Source: Loxodes magnus (taxonomy: Eukaryota; Ciliophora; Karyorelictea; Loxodida; Loxodidae). Taken from it: a stretch of 64,000 bases of DNA. The first letter of the stretch is position 1. The number at the start of each line of letters is the position of its first letter. The translations under genes and the position numbers were made by a program. Where the stretch lies: the NCBI GenBank assembly GCA_946699065.1, contig CAMPDV010000871.1, forward strand, positions 1-64,000. Reading direction: 5' to 3'. The notes beneath the pieces were generated by a model. The model searched no databases and had not been told where the DNA came from. It saw only the letters and a program-made list of their open reading frames with translations. Positions 11,760-22,736 of this stretch are shown one piece after another.

Positions 11760-13610
11760 TTATAGCTAGATAGAATTGTCAAAAGCTTAAATAAACATAG
11801 AGTTGGTTAGTTAAAAGATTAAATCTTCTTTCTTTAATTTTTAATTTAGATATCTTTCTTATAGTTATAAAAAGCATTATATAATAATAATCATTACATG
11901 TCTTAGTATTCTTTCAAGTTTTTGAAATATTTCCATTACTAGATTTAAAAATTTACATCTAAATTACGACATTAATGCTATAATAAAACTATTTAGTTTA
12001 TTTATAATTTAATTTAATTTAATTTTAGTCTATTTAATCAGAATTTTTTTATTAATTTTATTAAGTTTAGTTTAGTTTAACTAAGTTATAGTTTATAAAA
12101 TAAATAGTAGCTTTCATATCAACTTGGATCATTTTGATTCTAAAATTCATAAAAATATTAATCTTCTAATAAATAAAAATAATATGTAAGACTTTTAATA
12201 TTTTTAACTTTATAAGTTTTATTTATTTCTTTTATTTATATACTAAATTTTCTCATTTATATCTTAAAAAGCTAATCATCATTTTACCAAAAGAACTAGT
12301 ATAATTTCAGATATTAATTGTTATCGCTATCACAATAAGAAATATTATAATTACTTTCTTCATTTCAAAAACCTTCTCGCTTAATCATTTTTTTTATAAA
12401 TAAATTTTATAGGTTAAACTTGGCTATTTTTTATCATTATTAGGTATTATTAACATGGAATAGCAACTATATCTTGAACAGTAAGCTTCTCGATATTCTT
12501 AAAGATTTATTCTGTTTTTCATATAATAAAAAACATATAAAATGCCAATTTTTTATGTTTAGATCTTATTAAAACTTACTATACTTGCATGAGTTAAAAT
12601 TTGATAGCATTTACCTATTTAAACTTAAGAATTATCTCAAAAGTTAAAAATTTAATATTTCTTTTGTAATTTTAGCTTATATTTGTTAAATTTAATATAA
12701 GAATAGCACTAAAATTTAGTTTCCTAGAGTATTTCTTTTGATTTCTAATTTTAAGCTTTTAAAATAATTTAGATAAATAAATAATATTTGATGCTATAAA
12801 TCTCTAGTTCGCCATTTAAATGATATGATCTTTTAACTCTTTAACGTAATTTATAACTTATAAAATATAATTAATTGAGTAAAAATAGAGATATGATAAT
12901 ACATTATTTAGGATACTTCATTTATAATTTAGTTTCTAACTGATTAATGGATTTCATTTATTTTTCTTGTTCTGTTTTTCTTTCCATTAGAAAACTAAAT
13001 ATCTAACAAATATTTTTACTTTTTATTATTAATATATAAAAAATAAATAAAATGCTAAGATAAAATCAAAAAGCTAACTGTATAAATTATAGTAACTATA
13101 GCCAAATAAGTAAACAGGTTATGAAAAATAAAATGAAATTTCTTAATTTAACCTATAAAACTTTCTCTATTTAAGAAAGAGAAATCAAAAAGGTTTTTAC
13201 AATACATAACATTATTATAGCTTTTCTATTTTGGAGATAAGAGTAACTTATATAATTATCTTTATTCTGAGAATTTTGTTAGAATAATAATTTATTAAAT
13301 CTGATTTTAAGTATGAGCCGTTATATTATATAAATTTAAATAAATGAAATGTGTGAAGTTAAAAATATTTTTCATCATATTGATTTATTTAAAATTAATA
13401 AAGGTTAATCAATTTTATTAATATTTTAGATTAAATTATTTGGATTGGTGTAAAAGTAACATTTAAAATATTATAAATGTACACACCTAAAATTTATACT
13501 TACTAATTTATACTCCTTGAGGCTATTTGTTACTAATAAGCATTTCATATTTTATATTGCTTAAATCGAACGTAAAAGATATAATTTTATAAGTGATAAA
13601 TAAACAAATG
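11760..13610. other. No gene recognised
   Basis: A/T-rich, with TTTAGTTTAGTTTAA-like repeats near 12000-12090 that resemble the 1.1-kb repeat region. Nothing else could be supported. Confidence 0.35.
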
Positions 13611-13617
13611 AGATTTT

Positions 13618-13909
13618 AGAGCGTGTAGCACCTCAATGATGCGCAGCTCTTTAATTAAGATTTTTAAAGGGAAAAAAAAATCTTGCTGAAGTTTTCCACA
13701 GTACTAGCATTCCCTTGTGAATTTGTCTTCTATAGGGCAGCGATCGGAATGCTACCCTAAGAGACCTTAGTATCTGGCATCTTTCATCATTAATGCTACT
13801 TGATGCCTCTTCGATCTTGTCTTCTCTTCTCTTGGCTAGTTCTTCACCTTTTGAGTACTTCCTGGTACCAGAGTTTAAGTCAGTTAAGTTGGAGGATTGC
13901 TCCTCCCTA
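13618..13909 (-). mobile_element. Element A, copy 4 (ORF intact)
   Basis: The best coding copy of element A. On the minus strand it starts TAGGGAGGAGCAATCCTCC, a perfect 5' hairpin. It then encodes a basic, helical protein of about 70-90 residues, open without TGA (…GTRKYSKGEELAKRRED… and CQILRSLRVAFRSLPYRRQ). It ends in the type I hairpin AGAGCgtgtaGCACCtcaatgaTGCgcaGCTCT (13618-13650). The ORF has no family I recognise; its basic charge suits RNA or DNA binding. It lies directly downstream of the ORF1 unit at 13992-14762 on the same strand. Confidence 0.7.
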
Positions 13910-13917
13910 TTTATTAA

Positions 13918-13950
13918 TATATAATAAATAATAATAATAATAATAATATA
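13918..13950 (-). repeat. (ATT)n microsatellite tail of ORF1 unit
   Basis: A run of ATA/ATT trinucleotides (13930-13950 is pure) sits between the ORF1 unit hairpin and the start of element A. It reads as (ATT)n after the minus-strand unit. Confidence 0.7.
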
Positions 13951-13954
13951 CTAA

Positions 13955-13995
13955 ATTAAAGTGTTCGTATCTCCGGGGATTTTAAACCCCTTCAA
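13955..13995 (-). terminator. 3' bipartite hairpin of ORF1 unit
   Basis: Overlapping the stop, the minus strand folds as GTAT-tgaa-GGGG-tttaaaat-CCCC-ggag-ATAC. This is two short stems separated by a 4x4 internal loop with TGA and GA on opposite sides. A role as an RNA 3' signal is inferred. Confidence 0.6.
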
Positions 13996-14762
13996 TACAT
14001 ACCTCCAGAGTTTGTTCCTTGAGGTTTAAAATAAAAGTTCGGGACTCCCAGTTTTTTTGGAGTTCTGGCACTCCCTTGAAAAAGCCTCCTTCTAAATATT
14101 CTTCCATCCTTGTCTACATAAATTCTTGAAAGTTCTCTCCAAATCTCTTCACTGTTTCTTCTCTGCTTATCCAAATATATCTTGCATCTCTTGTATGTGT
14201 GGAATTTTGATTTGCACAGGTAGCACAGCTTGACGATCCTTCTGGGAGGAGTTATCTCTAAGGGTTTTATGTATTCTAGTTCCATTTTATTTTCAGCTAA
14301 AGTTTAAGGTTAAATTCTTTTTTCTCCCAAAAGTTTCACTTCGATTTCCTGTTTCATTAATCTTTCTTCATTGTTTTAACTTTTCTATAGTAATTTTTGG
14401 TTTTCTTTCTTTAATATTTAAACTTCTTCTTATAGGTTACGGATAGATTTCATAAGTTATTCTATTATTAGCTATTCATCATTTTTCTATTTCTACATTA
14501 TTTTTTAGTTACCACTTTTCATGTAGTTGCTTAATCGTGGCTATGGGAGTAAAAAATCTCGCTTGCTTTAGTCAGTTTCTGTTAATTTAATTTCTTATTC
14601 AATTTAAGATTATCTTTATTTTTCTAAATTTGGGGGTTAAAGAGCCTAAGAAAATTATTATATTATTAAAGAAGACGTGGTAGGAGAAGAATTAGAAGTC
14701 TCTGGTTTTTTTTCCTTTTTCTATGGAGCTGGAAAAAAACCCTTCCTGAGACCTTCTGCCAT
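13992..14762 (-). CDS. Zinc-knuckle ORF1-type protein, intact (256 aa)
   Basis: ATG at 14762 to TGA at 13992 is one open frame (771 nt) with TAA/TAG as Gln and no internal TGA. It is the cleanest member of the family. In order: N-terminus MAEGLRKGFFPAP, a Ser/Thr/Gln-rich linker, a coiled coil at about residues 105-145 (LMKSIRNLQEEVQILKKENQ), a CYLCKSKFHTYKRC knuckle at about residues 183-196 (CX2CX4HX4C), then EEIWRELSRIYVDKDGRIFRR and a Gly-rich end. In other ORF1 copies the Trp of EIW is coded by TGA. The start matches the N-termini of the copies at 11749 and 60393. It lies just past the 3' end of the TRIM-polyubiquitin gene, on the same strand. Confidence 0.85.
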
Positions 14763-14984
14763 TTTTTATATATAATAAATAATTACATTAATCTAAATAT
14801 ATACAATAAAAGATATTTATCTTACTAATTCTTTAAATAAAATATTACACTAAATTTATAATTTAGAGTCTATAGAAAATTAAAAATTATATGTAAATAT
14901 AAAAATTTTGAATAATTAAATTAGATAGCTTAATTTTAAATTCTTTATTTATTTAAATATATAAATTTATAAATTTATTGTTAT

Positions 14985-17900
14985 ATCTCTTAGCTTTTTA
15001 ACTACAAATCTATTTTTTCGTAACTCTAAATATTGTAATCACTTATAAACTTTTCATCTTCCAATTTCACTTCTTTCCATAAAAGAATTTAGTCTTCTAC
15101 TCTAAATCCTTCTTATTTACTAATCTTCTTCTTCAACTATTTTATTGCATTATAAGGTTTTATTTCTATATTAAAAGATTATCCATTTTACCTTCTTATT
15201 GTTACTATCATTCCATTTTAAACTATTTCTTCTAAGAAAATAATTTCCCTCTCTATATTTTAATATTCTTATACAGTTTTACTATTATTTAAAATGATTC
15301 CATCCTAAACTAATCTTTATTCATCTTAATTTACCATTAATTTCTTTTATATATAATTCTTTATTTATTCAATAGTATCTGTAGCTTAAACATTTAATAG
15401 TAATATTTAACCATTATAAGCTTAAACCATTAATTAGATAAGTCTTTATTAAGTAAATAAGTGTAGAGTATCTTTATTGCTTATATTATAATGCTATAAA
15501 GTTAGTTAATCTTCTAGTAATTTATCTTGGAAGAGTAGAATTTATTATTCTATAGGATATTATTATTTATCTTAAACTTTACTTTTAACTTAATAAATAG
15601 TATCTTCTAAAGAGATTTATAAAATAAAGCTTTCTCCATTGAAAGTTTTAATTAGAACATGCATTGGTAGTATTAAATCAAGTGTTTAGTTATTTTGTAT
15701 ATTATAATGATAGATAGTATTTTAATTTTTAAGTTCATTTCCATTATAAAATAATCTTTATTGTTAAATTTAAAGCTATTCTTTTTGATTAATTTATTCT
15801 TTTAAGTTAAGAACTGTTTCTGTCTAGCCAATACTAACTTTTATAGATTTATTAAATGAAAGAGTTACAAGCAACTAAATTTCATTATCTAGTTCAATTT
15901 CAGATTCCTTTTATATATTATAATAAGATAAAGTGCGACCATCTTCTAATTATTAACCTGCAAAAATAAGTTTTTATTAATCTGGAGGAATTCCTTCTTT
16001 ATCTTATATTTTTGCTTTTACATTTTCTATAGTATCAGAAGGTTCAACGTTAAGTGTAATAGTTTTATCTGTTAAAGTTTTTATGAATATTTAAAAACTA
16101 CTCCTTGATAGTAAAATTAAGTGTAAATTTGACTCATTTTATATATTATAATCAGATAAAGTACGACCATCTTCTAATTATTTTCCTGCAAAAATTAGTC
16201 TTTATTAATCTGGAGGAATTCCTTCTTTATCTTATATTTCTGCTTTTACATTTTCTATAGTATCAGAAGGTGTAACGTTAAGTGTAAAAGTTTTGCCTGC
16301 TAAAGCTTTTACGAATATTGACATCACTGATCTGGGACGCAATACTAGATTTAAAGTTGATTCCTTTATTATATTATAATCAAATAAAGTACGACCATCT
16401 TCTAATACTTTTCCTGCAAAAATTAGTCTTTATTAATCTGGAGGACTACCTTCTTTATCATAAATTTTTTCTTTTATTATTTCTATAGTATCTTTAGGTA
16501 AAACATCAAGTGTAATAGCTTTACCTGTTAAAGTTTTTACGAATATTTACATTCCGCCTTTTAAATCATTTAAAAAATATATAATTTTATCTCTTTTTAT
16601 TCCATAATCGCTTAACTTATACTCGTCTTTCAATTCCTTCTTGTATTATAAAATCAATTTTATCTTATCTCTTTCTACTTTTTAAATTCTTTCTATTTCT
16701 TCTTTTATACTTGTTATCTTCTAATCCTTATCTACTCACAAACTCATTTACTTTCCACTAAATTACTTTATTTAAAATTCTAATTTTTCTTCTTTTATCT
16801 TCAACTCTATTCTTTAATCATTTCTTATTTCATAATCTTATAGTGTCTTTTCATTCTCCAACTACATCTCTTATATAAATAACCTTTATTCACTTATTTC
16901 ATCTCCTTTCATCTAATATATTAATCTCTTCACTCTCTCTATTTTATCTTATATCCCAATTTTTATTAAATATGGTGAGGTATATTTTTAATGCACTTCT
17001 ATTTATGTTTCTATTACACTCAAACTGAAATATATATCATCTTATTCTTCTTCATTTTATTGATTATTTATTTACTATATTTATTACATCTAAAAATCTA
17101 AACTTATTTCATTATTTATTTATCACTCCTTTTTTATATATCTTATAATATCCTATTAGCTGTTTGCTTGATTTACCTTTATAACTTTTTATTAATTTTT
17201 ATTATCTGATATGATGATTTGCATATTATCAGTAAACTAAAGTTCTAGAATTATATCATCTATCTTATACTTATTAAACTAGTAATAATATAAAGTCTGT
17301 TAATCTTCTAGTTACTATCCTTTTATTATTAATCTTTAGAATTTAGTTTAGATACCTAATCTTTCTTTTATGATCTCTTTTATCTCTTATATAGTATTAA
17401 ATAAATTTACTTTTACTTCCATTCATCTTTCTACCTCTAAAAATCATTTTATTTTAATGTTAATAGTTAAAAAGGTTACCTACAAATTAATTGTAGATTG
17501 TTATTATATATTGTAGTGAGATAAAGTTTTGTTATCTTCTAGCTATTTTCCTTGGTAAGTTAAATTTTAAAATTCATGTGAAATGCCATTTAAATCGTAT
17601 ATTAATTCCTTTACTCTACTAATAGTATCAGAGTATTAAGCACTTAGTAACAATTTAGTGTTATAACTTTACATGAATACTTGTATTACTTTATATTAAA
17701 CTTCTAACTTAAGTGTTAGTTCTTCTATATTATTAAATTCTTATATCATAGTTTAATCATCTTATTATTTACCATCTAAAACTAATATTTAGTTTTCAGC
17801 CAATATTCCCTTTTTATCTCATATTTTCTTTTTATTTCTAATATAGAATCTGATATATCTGCTTTAATTGAAAAATTAGTATATGATTGTATTTTTATTT

Positions 17901-18807
17901 TCTTTGATTCTTATAAGTTTTCTAAATTATTATTCTATTAGCCAATTACCTAATTCTCATTTTAACTTGCTTATAATTTATTCTAAAATAAGTTTTTATC
18001 AAATATAAGTTCATTTTAAATAAGACTTTCCATTATATCTTATAATATTTATTATTTTTATGCCTACTATAAGTGTAATTAAGAAATGTTACTTTCTATA
18101 TTGCAGCAGTTTTATATTTAGTTTTAAATATTTTATACTTTTTAATCAATTTGTTCTTTTTAAATATTATTAATATTACTAAGTTATTTCATTTCAGAAA
18201 TAATTCCTAATGTTTATTTCTCATAACCAGAGATAAAATTATTAGCTTTTAAGTATTTATCTTTCTATATTTAGAATATTTGATTAAATCTACTAAGTAT
18301 GGTATTTATTATAAGTTTCTAAGCTTCTTAAAAGATAGTTCTAGTATTATTAAATTCCTATTAGATTTAATTTTTATTATTTTCCAAGATATCAAGTTAC
18401 TTATTTAAGTTCTAGTGATTTGATTATAATTCCTATACTTTTTATTTTTTATATTAGTTTTATAAGTTATTAAACTCTTCAATAGTTAGAATATTATTAC
18501 AGTTTCTGTGATTTTATAATAAGCAGTTGCTACAAATTTTTTATTAATGAGAAGTACAAAAAAGATCATAGATTTTTTTGTGAATAGAACATTAAGGATT
18601 TTCACCTAAGATTAGTTATAGCTAAGGTTGTAATTAATCAATTTCTTTCTCAATTTTTTTTCCACAAACTTAACAAGAATAAGCTTCTTAACCTTAATTC
18701 TTAAGTTTAGCTAGACAGATAGAGCAAAATACATGATCGCACTCCAACTTAAGAGGAACATGAATATTACTATACTGATTTTAGCAAATAGGACAAACTT
18801 AGTTCAT
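14985..18807 (-). pseudogene. TRIM-polyubiquitin fusion, copy 1 (one frameshift)
   Basis: From ATG at 18807, read with TAA/TAG as Gln. It has a C3HC4 RING (C5, C8, C23, H25, C28, C31, C45, C48), a B-box 2 (C73-x2-H-x7-C-x7-C-x2-C-x4-H-x2-C), a Gln-rich coiled coil, then about twelve tandem ubiquitin folds. Repeats 6-8 (about 15.9-16.57 kb) are near-canonical ubiquitin ([20 protein letters not shown]) but end in R-x-R-S or similar, not RGG. Compared with copy 2, one T is missing in a T-run near 17830, shifting the frame inside repeat 1; the frame then continues to about 14985. Three TGA codons remain, at 17444, 17423 and about 17134. A fourth at 16736 is shared with copy 2, as is 17444. It was possibly functional until recently. 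No ubiquitin-processing Gly-Gly is seen. Confidence 0.85.
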
Positions 18808-19149
18808 CTTAATTGGTAATTATAAAGCTTTTTAATATTTATTGGTTTATTTAAAATTATACTATATTTAAGTATAAAACTAAGATTATATTAATGTCTA
18901 AGAATTATTAAAATATAAAATATTATTTTATTAGCTAATCAAATATGTTTGCTTTATTATTTATAATAGAAAGCTGATATTTAATCAACATTGTAAAAAA
19001 AGCATAAATTATTAAGAGGAAATCAATTAAAAAATGATTTACTTGGTTATATTTAAGTAGTTTATTAATTTAATATGCAAGCTATTTAATATCTAAGTTA
19101 AGTTCTATTTTTTCAAATTTATGTTTATTTTTAGAATTAAAAGATGGGG

Positions 19150-20090
19150 ATAGGAATAAAACTCATAAACACTCTTAAGGAGGGGAAGAAAACTAAAGGA
19201 GTTGAGCAAGTAATAATCTAATCCTCCTAGTAGCAAGTAACCTTGAGACCTTTCTATAAATACTCTTACTCCTAGCTAGGTATCCCCGACCGCCGAAAAG
19301 CCTAAAAAATCTAATATTATAAAAATAGGAAATTTAAATCTAGATCCCACAACAAAAAGAATAAGACTATTCAATAGTCGTAGCAGCGTTAACAGAAATG
19401 GTACATAAGCTAAAGAAAAAAAATAAAAGCTAGCAACTTTAAGAATTATGCAAAAATTCAAAAGAGTATAATTTCAATTTAAAGGGAGATCCAGTAACTT
19501 CGAGATTAACTTCCAATTCCAAAGATAGATTCAGCGACAACCAAGCAAGCCATTTTCCAATGAGGGAAAAACTAGATATGATGTATGAAATAAAAACGAA
19601 GTCAAAATAGAAACCTCTTCCTTAAGCTTCCACAATTAAATAGACCTGATGGAACTGGAAAACTTGAAACGCTCCGAAAATCTTTAATTCAACTCCCCAT
19701 CCTAAATGATCCGGATTAAGAAGAAAAAGAAATACTAAAAATGTAGCTCAAATGGGTACTTCTATCGCAACTATCCGGAATTTCTAAGAAAGTCGAAGTA
19801 ATATTGGTCTAGATTCTACTAGGAAGATTTCGGGAAACAAAGCAAACATATTAAAGCAAAAAGATATACTGTACATCTTGAGGTAATTCTATCAAAAAAG
19901 CTGTCAAAACAGAATCAAGGATCATAAGTTAGAATGAGAAACCAATTCTATGAAGATCCTGATCCTCTTGATTTTGATAACCTATCCTCCTGGTTGGAGT
20001 ACCAGCAAAACCCTCTCATCTTTAACAGGAGAAAATGCTAGTCGATAAGAGGTTGAAATACTCGAAAAATATTTATAGATTTTACATTAT
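19150..20090 (+). pseudogene. ORF1-like coding remnant with knuckle residues changed to Tyr
   Basis: Plus-strand coding in Gln code, with frame changes near 19560. The first part is basic (SQLGIPDRRKAQKIQYYKNR). Next comes a helical part with QREIQQLRDQLPIPKIDS, then a region aligned with zinc knuckles but reading Y-x2-C-x4-Y-x4-Y (KKYQKCSSNGYFYRNYPE). It ends with NQFYEDPDPLDFDNLSSWLE. The copy at 49320-50230 keeps the same words, so it was coding before duplication. I do not recognise the C-terminal domain. Confidence 0.55.
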
Positions 20091-20240
20091 TCTTTCGTAA
20101 CTTCAATTTTTGTATAGTATAATTAAAAATAATTGAAATTATTAATTAAATTTAAAACATAGTATATCTAAAGAAACTTACAATAAAAACTAGTTTTAAT
20201 CATATCTTATAACACTTTTGCTAAATCTTTATTATAAAAA

Positions 20241-20631
20241 TTCGATATCGGCCGCGGTCAGAAGAACTAGTAGGTAATCTGGTGCAGTGTGTACTGCATT
20301 GGTAATTTAGCACTAGATGCCACCACGGGGAAGTGTGGACAAGCTAGGAAGTGACGAATCTAACTTCCCCGAGGGTTCTCGCTAGCAGGATGGACATTTG
20401 ATTGGCATGATGCTAAAATTCAATTATTAATTCTTATTTGAATTTTATTCAAGAAGACTGGAGTAATTGGTTCAAGATTCGAGAATAATGTTTAATAAGT
20501 AGATTTCCCATTTGGAGAAGATGATGCAACTCATTGGACGACTAGAATTACATCATGAAGTATGAGTTCATTTTTTTAATAAAAATCTTAATATTGAAAG
20601 AGCTGCGCGCCAACGATGTGCTATGCGCTCT
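20241..20631 (+). mobile_element. Element C, copy 2 (longest ORF)
   Basis: Starts GATATCGGCCGCGGTCAG and ends with hairpin AGAGCtgcGCGCCaacgatGTGCtatGCGCTCT (20599-20631). In one frame it is open from the start of the body to HHEV-TGA, about 100 codons (…MPPRGSVDKLGSDESNFPEG… RRLEQLVQDSRIMFNKQ … LIGRLELHHEV). The frame is conserved in the 51101 copy. The product has a C-terminal coiled coil. Function unknown. Confidence 0.7.
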
Positions 20632-20749
20632 GTAATCATATTTATTTATAAGCTTAAAAAACTAGTTATTTAAACTTATAAAGAAAATGAAAATATGTAA
20701 ATTAAATGCTAAAATTTTAACATTTTAACATTTTTTCTTATTATTAAAT

Positions 20750-21060
20750 ATGGCATCGAAAGGGAATGGTACAAGGTGCTAAACTCCAATCATTTTTTTG
20801 GTTATTGAGTCCTTTGGACCGTTTCAAGAGATGACATGCCTATTTAATTATTCTGGGAAAATGAGTCTACGATAAGGATGATTGGAGTCTAATCCTTCGC
20901 TATGTCTGCATCAATTGTAAAGTCGATGGTGACTTGAATTTGTCAAAAGATCAGATAAAGAAGATCAATCCTCAAACATAACTTCTCAAGAAGATACTAT
21001 GTTCTGTACTAAGAAACTTCTGGAAGTCCAAAATCCTGTGCTCTTAAGAAAATTAAACTT
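20750..21060 (+). pseudogene. Small ORF unit D1, copy 1 (frameshifted)
   Basis: Homologous to 51608-51905, which reads MVSKGNGTRCQTPIIFWLLS … GDWSLILRYVCINCKVDGDL with two TGA codons before LRYVCINC. This copy has one extra T in a T-run near 20799, which breaks the frame. The YVCINC CxxC segment resembles YCILC of element B, suggesting a shared short zinc or RNA-binding module. Confidence 0.5.
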
Positions 21061-21212
21061 TTTATCTTAATCTTAACATTTTTTCTTCCTTCTTTAACAA
21101 TATTTTTATTTAATCAATATTTAAGGAAAGATAAATGAATATTAAAGCTTTTTATTTTAAACAATAAAAAGTATTAAAATTAAAATTTACATATTATAAT
21201 TTAAAAAATTCA

Positions 21213-21640
21213 AATGACGAACACAGTCAGGAGAGTTTTCAATCTGGATGCTATCACTGATAAGAGAAGAAGGGCCTAAAGAGAGTTGTCTAACTTATTT
21301 GAAGATTCTTGCTAAAATGAATGTTTGAATGATGTTGGAATCTTAGCCCATAACTCTTGGATCCAGTATGCATCTCTGACATTCCATATTGACCAACAAG
21401 ACAGCATATTCAAGATGAAGAAGAAAAGATATGAAGGAGGCCAAGTATTTTTGAATTACTATTCTGGTATTCAACTTCAGAGAATATGATTACTTAATAA
21501 AGATCAAGAATTTAGAATATAAAATAAGTTCCCATTTGGAACTACTGTATCTCGAGAATTACAAGAGGCAATAATTATCAAGAGGGCGTCTTTAATTTTT
21601 TTAAACTTAATTTGTGACAAACTATTAATTGGTGCTATCA
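21213..21640 (+). CDS. Small ORF unit D2, copy 1
   Basis: ATG at 21213 opens a frame of about 150 codons with TAA/TAG as Gln and one TGA near codon 90 (LQRI*LLNKDQEF). It begins MTNTVRRVFNLDAITDKRRR and has SNLFEDS, a word shared with the minus-strand ORF at 27556-28113 (PYLFEDS). Nucleotide stretches such as TCAGGAGA…CAATCTGG and TTCCCATTTGGA match element C, so D2 is a distant relative of C. It ends in GTGAC…GCTATCAC, a decayed form of the hairpin at 52470. No family recognised. Confidence 0.55.
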
Positions 21641-21989
21641 CTTTAATCTATTTATTTATAAAGAAATTTAGAAAATAATAATGTTCTCATACATTAGATT
21701 CTTTTGATAATTTTTAATTACTATAATATTACTTTTACAATAATTTTTTCCTTTTGCAGTTTTTGATAATTGAAGTTCTATATAATTTCTATTATATCAC
21801 TTTAGCTATAATTTTTTTTATATATTGTTTAATTCGTTTTTAATTAAGAAAAACAAAAATATTACATAATTAGACTATTTTTTAATAATTATTTCAATTT
21901 TATTTTATTTAAAATCCTTTAATTAAAATTAAAAAGTTTAATTATTCAAAATAATCTTAAATTTATATTAGAAAATATATTTAAATAAA

Positions 21990-22250
21990 ATTCAATAATC
22001 GCAAAAAATGGTGGATAAAAAGTCTGATGAACTTTCAGAAATGGTTTGAATTCTGAGTTTTACCTGCGTGAGGCTTATTTTCACTAGTAACCTCAAGAAT
22101 TGATCAGTGTAGATGAATAAAAATATTCTGAACAGTATGTATTTTTAAATACTCATTTTTCCGGAAAAATGAATTCCAGAAACATGTAAATATTTCCGTA
22201 AAGGATTATATTACGCTGGGCAGACCATTCCAGTTAGTAAAAATGTCTTA
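21990..22250 (+). pseudogene. Small ORF remnant, copy 1 (GLYY-GQTIP unit)
   Basis: From an ATG at about 22008 the frame has three TGA codons and ends EK*IPETCKYFRKGLYYAGQTIPV. The copy at 52888-53110 reads EK*IPKTCKDFHKGLYYTGQTIPA. The protein-level match, including a shared TGA after EK, shows former coding. Function unknown. Confidence 0.45.
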
Positions 22251-22399
22251 ATGTTCAATGAAAAAAGTAGAATTAATATTTGATCCAACTTAAAATAGTA
22301 AAATAATAATTTGCTCTTCAATAATTAAAGTTAGCAGAATATTAAAAAAAGTTATTGATATTTATGAATGTATAAGGAAATATAGTAAATTTTCTACAG

Positions 22400-22701
22400 G
22401 GGAGTGGATTAGCTCGGAAGAGAGAAATTTAACTTGCCTAAAGGGTTCTCGCTAGCAGTATGAACGTCTGACTGACATGCTGCTTACAATGCAATTATTA
22501 ATTCTTATTTGGATCTTATTCAAGAAGACGGGAGCAATAGGTTCAAGATTCAATAATAATGTTTAATATAGATTCCCCATTTGGAGAAGCTGATATGACT
22601 CATTGGACGATTAGAATGACATCATGAAGTATGAGAACACTTTTTTAGTATCAATATTAATATTGAAAGAGCTATGAACCAACGATATGCTATGTGTTCT
22701 A
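22400..22701 (+). mobile_element. Element C, copy 3 (5' truncated)
   Basis: Joins the element C sequence partway (GGGGAGTGGATTAGCTCGG…), keeps YERLTDMLL and the LIGRLE*HHEV* end, and finishes in a decayed type I hairpin (22668-22701). 5' truncation is typical of reverse-transcribed elements. Confidence 0.65.
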
Positions 22702-22736
22702 TAATCATATTTTTTATTTATAACTTATATAAAATG

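Noticed and set aside
14985-18807. Bacterial-intein-like (BIL) domains as in known ciliate polyubiquitin-like genes
   Set aside because: No intein block motifs (N-terminal Cys/Ser block, terminal HN) are visible between the repeats, which abut each other directly.
19276-19461. Minus-strand 61-codon ORF, also at 49425-49610
   Set aside because: It overlaps plus-strand ORF1-like coding sequence that extends far beyond it; conservation reflects the near-identical duplicate rather than this frame.
20470-20500. tRNA-type box B (GGTTCAAGATTC) in element C
   Set aside because: Same positions are coding (LVQDSR) in other copies, no convincing box A at the right distance, and no cloverleaf could be drawn.
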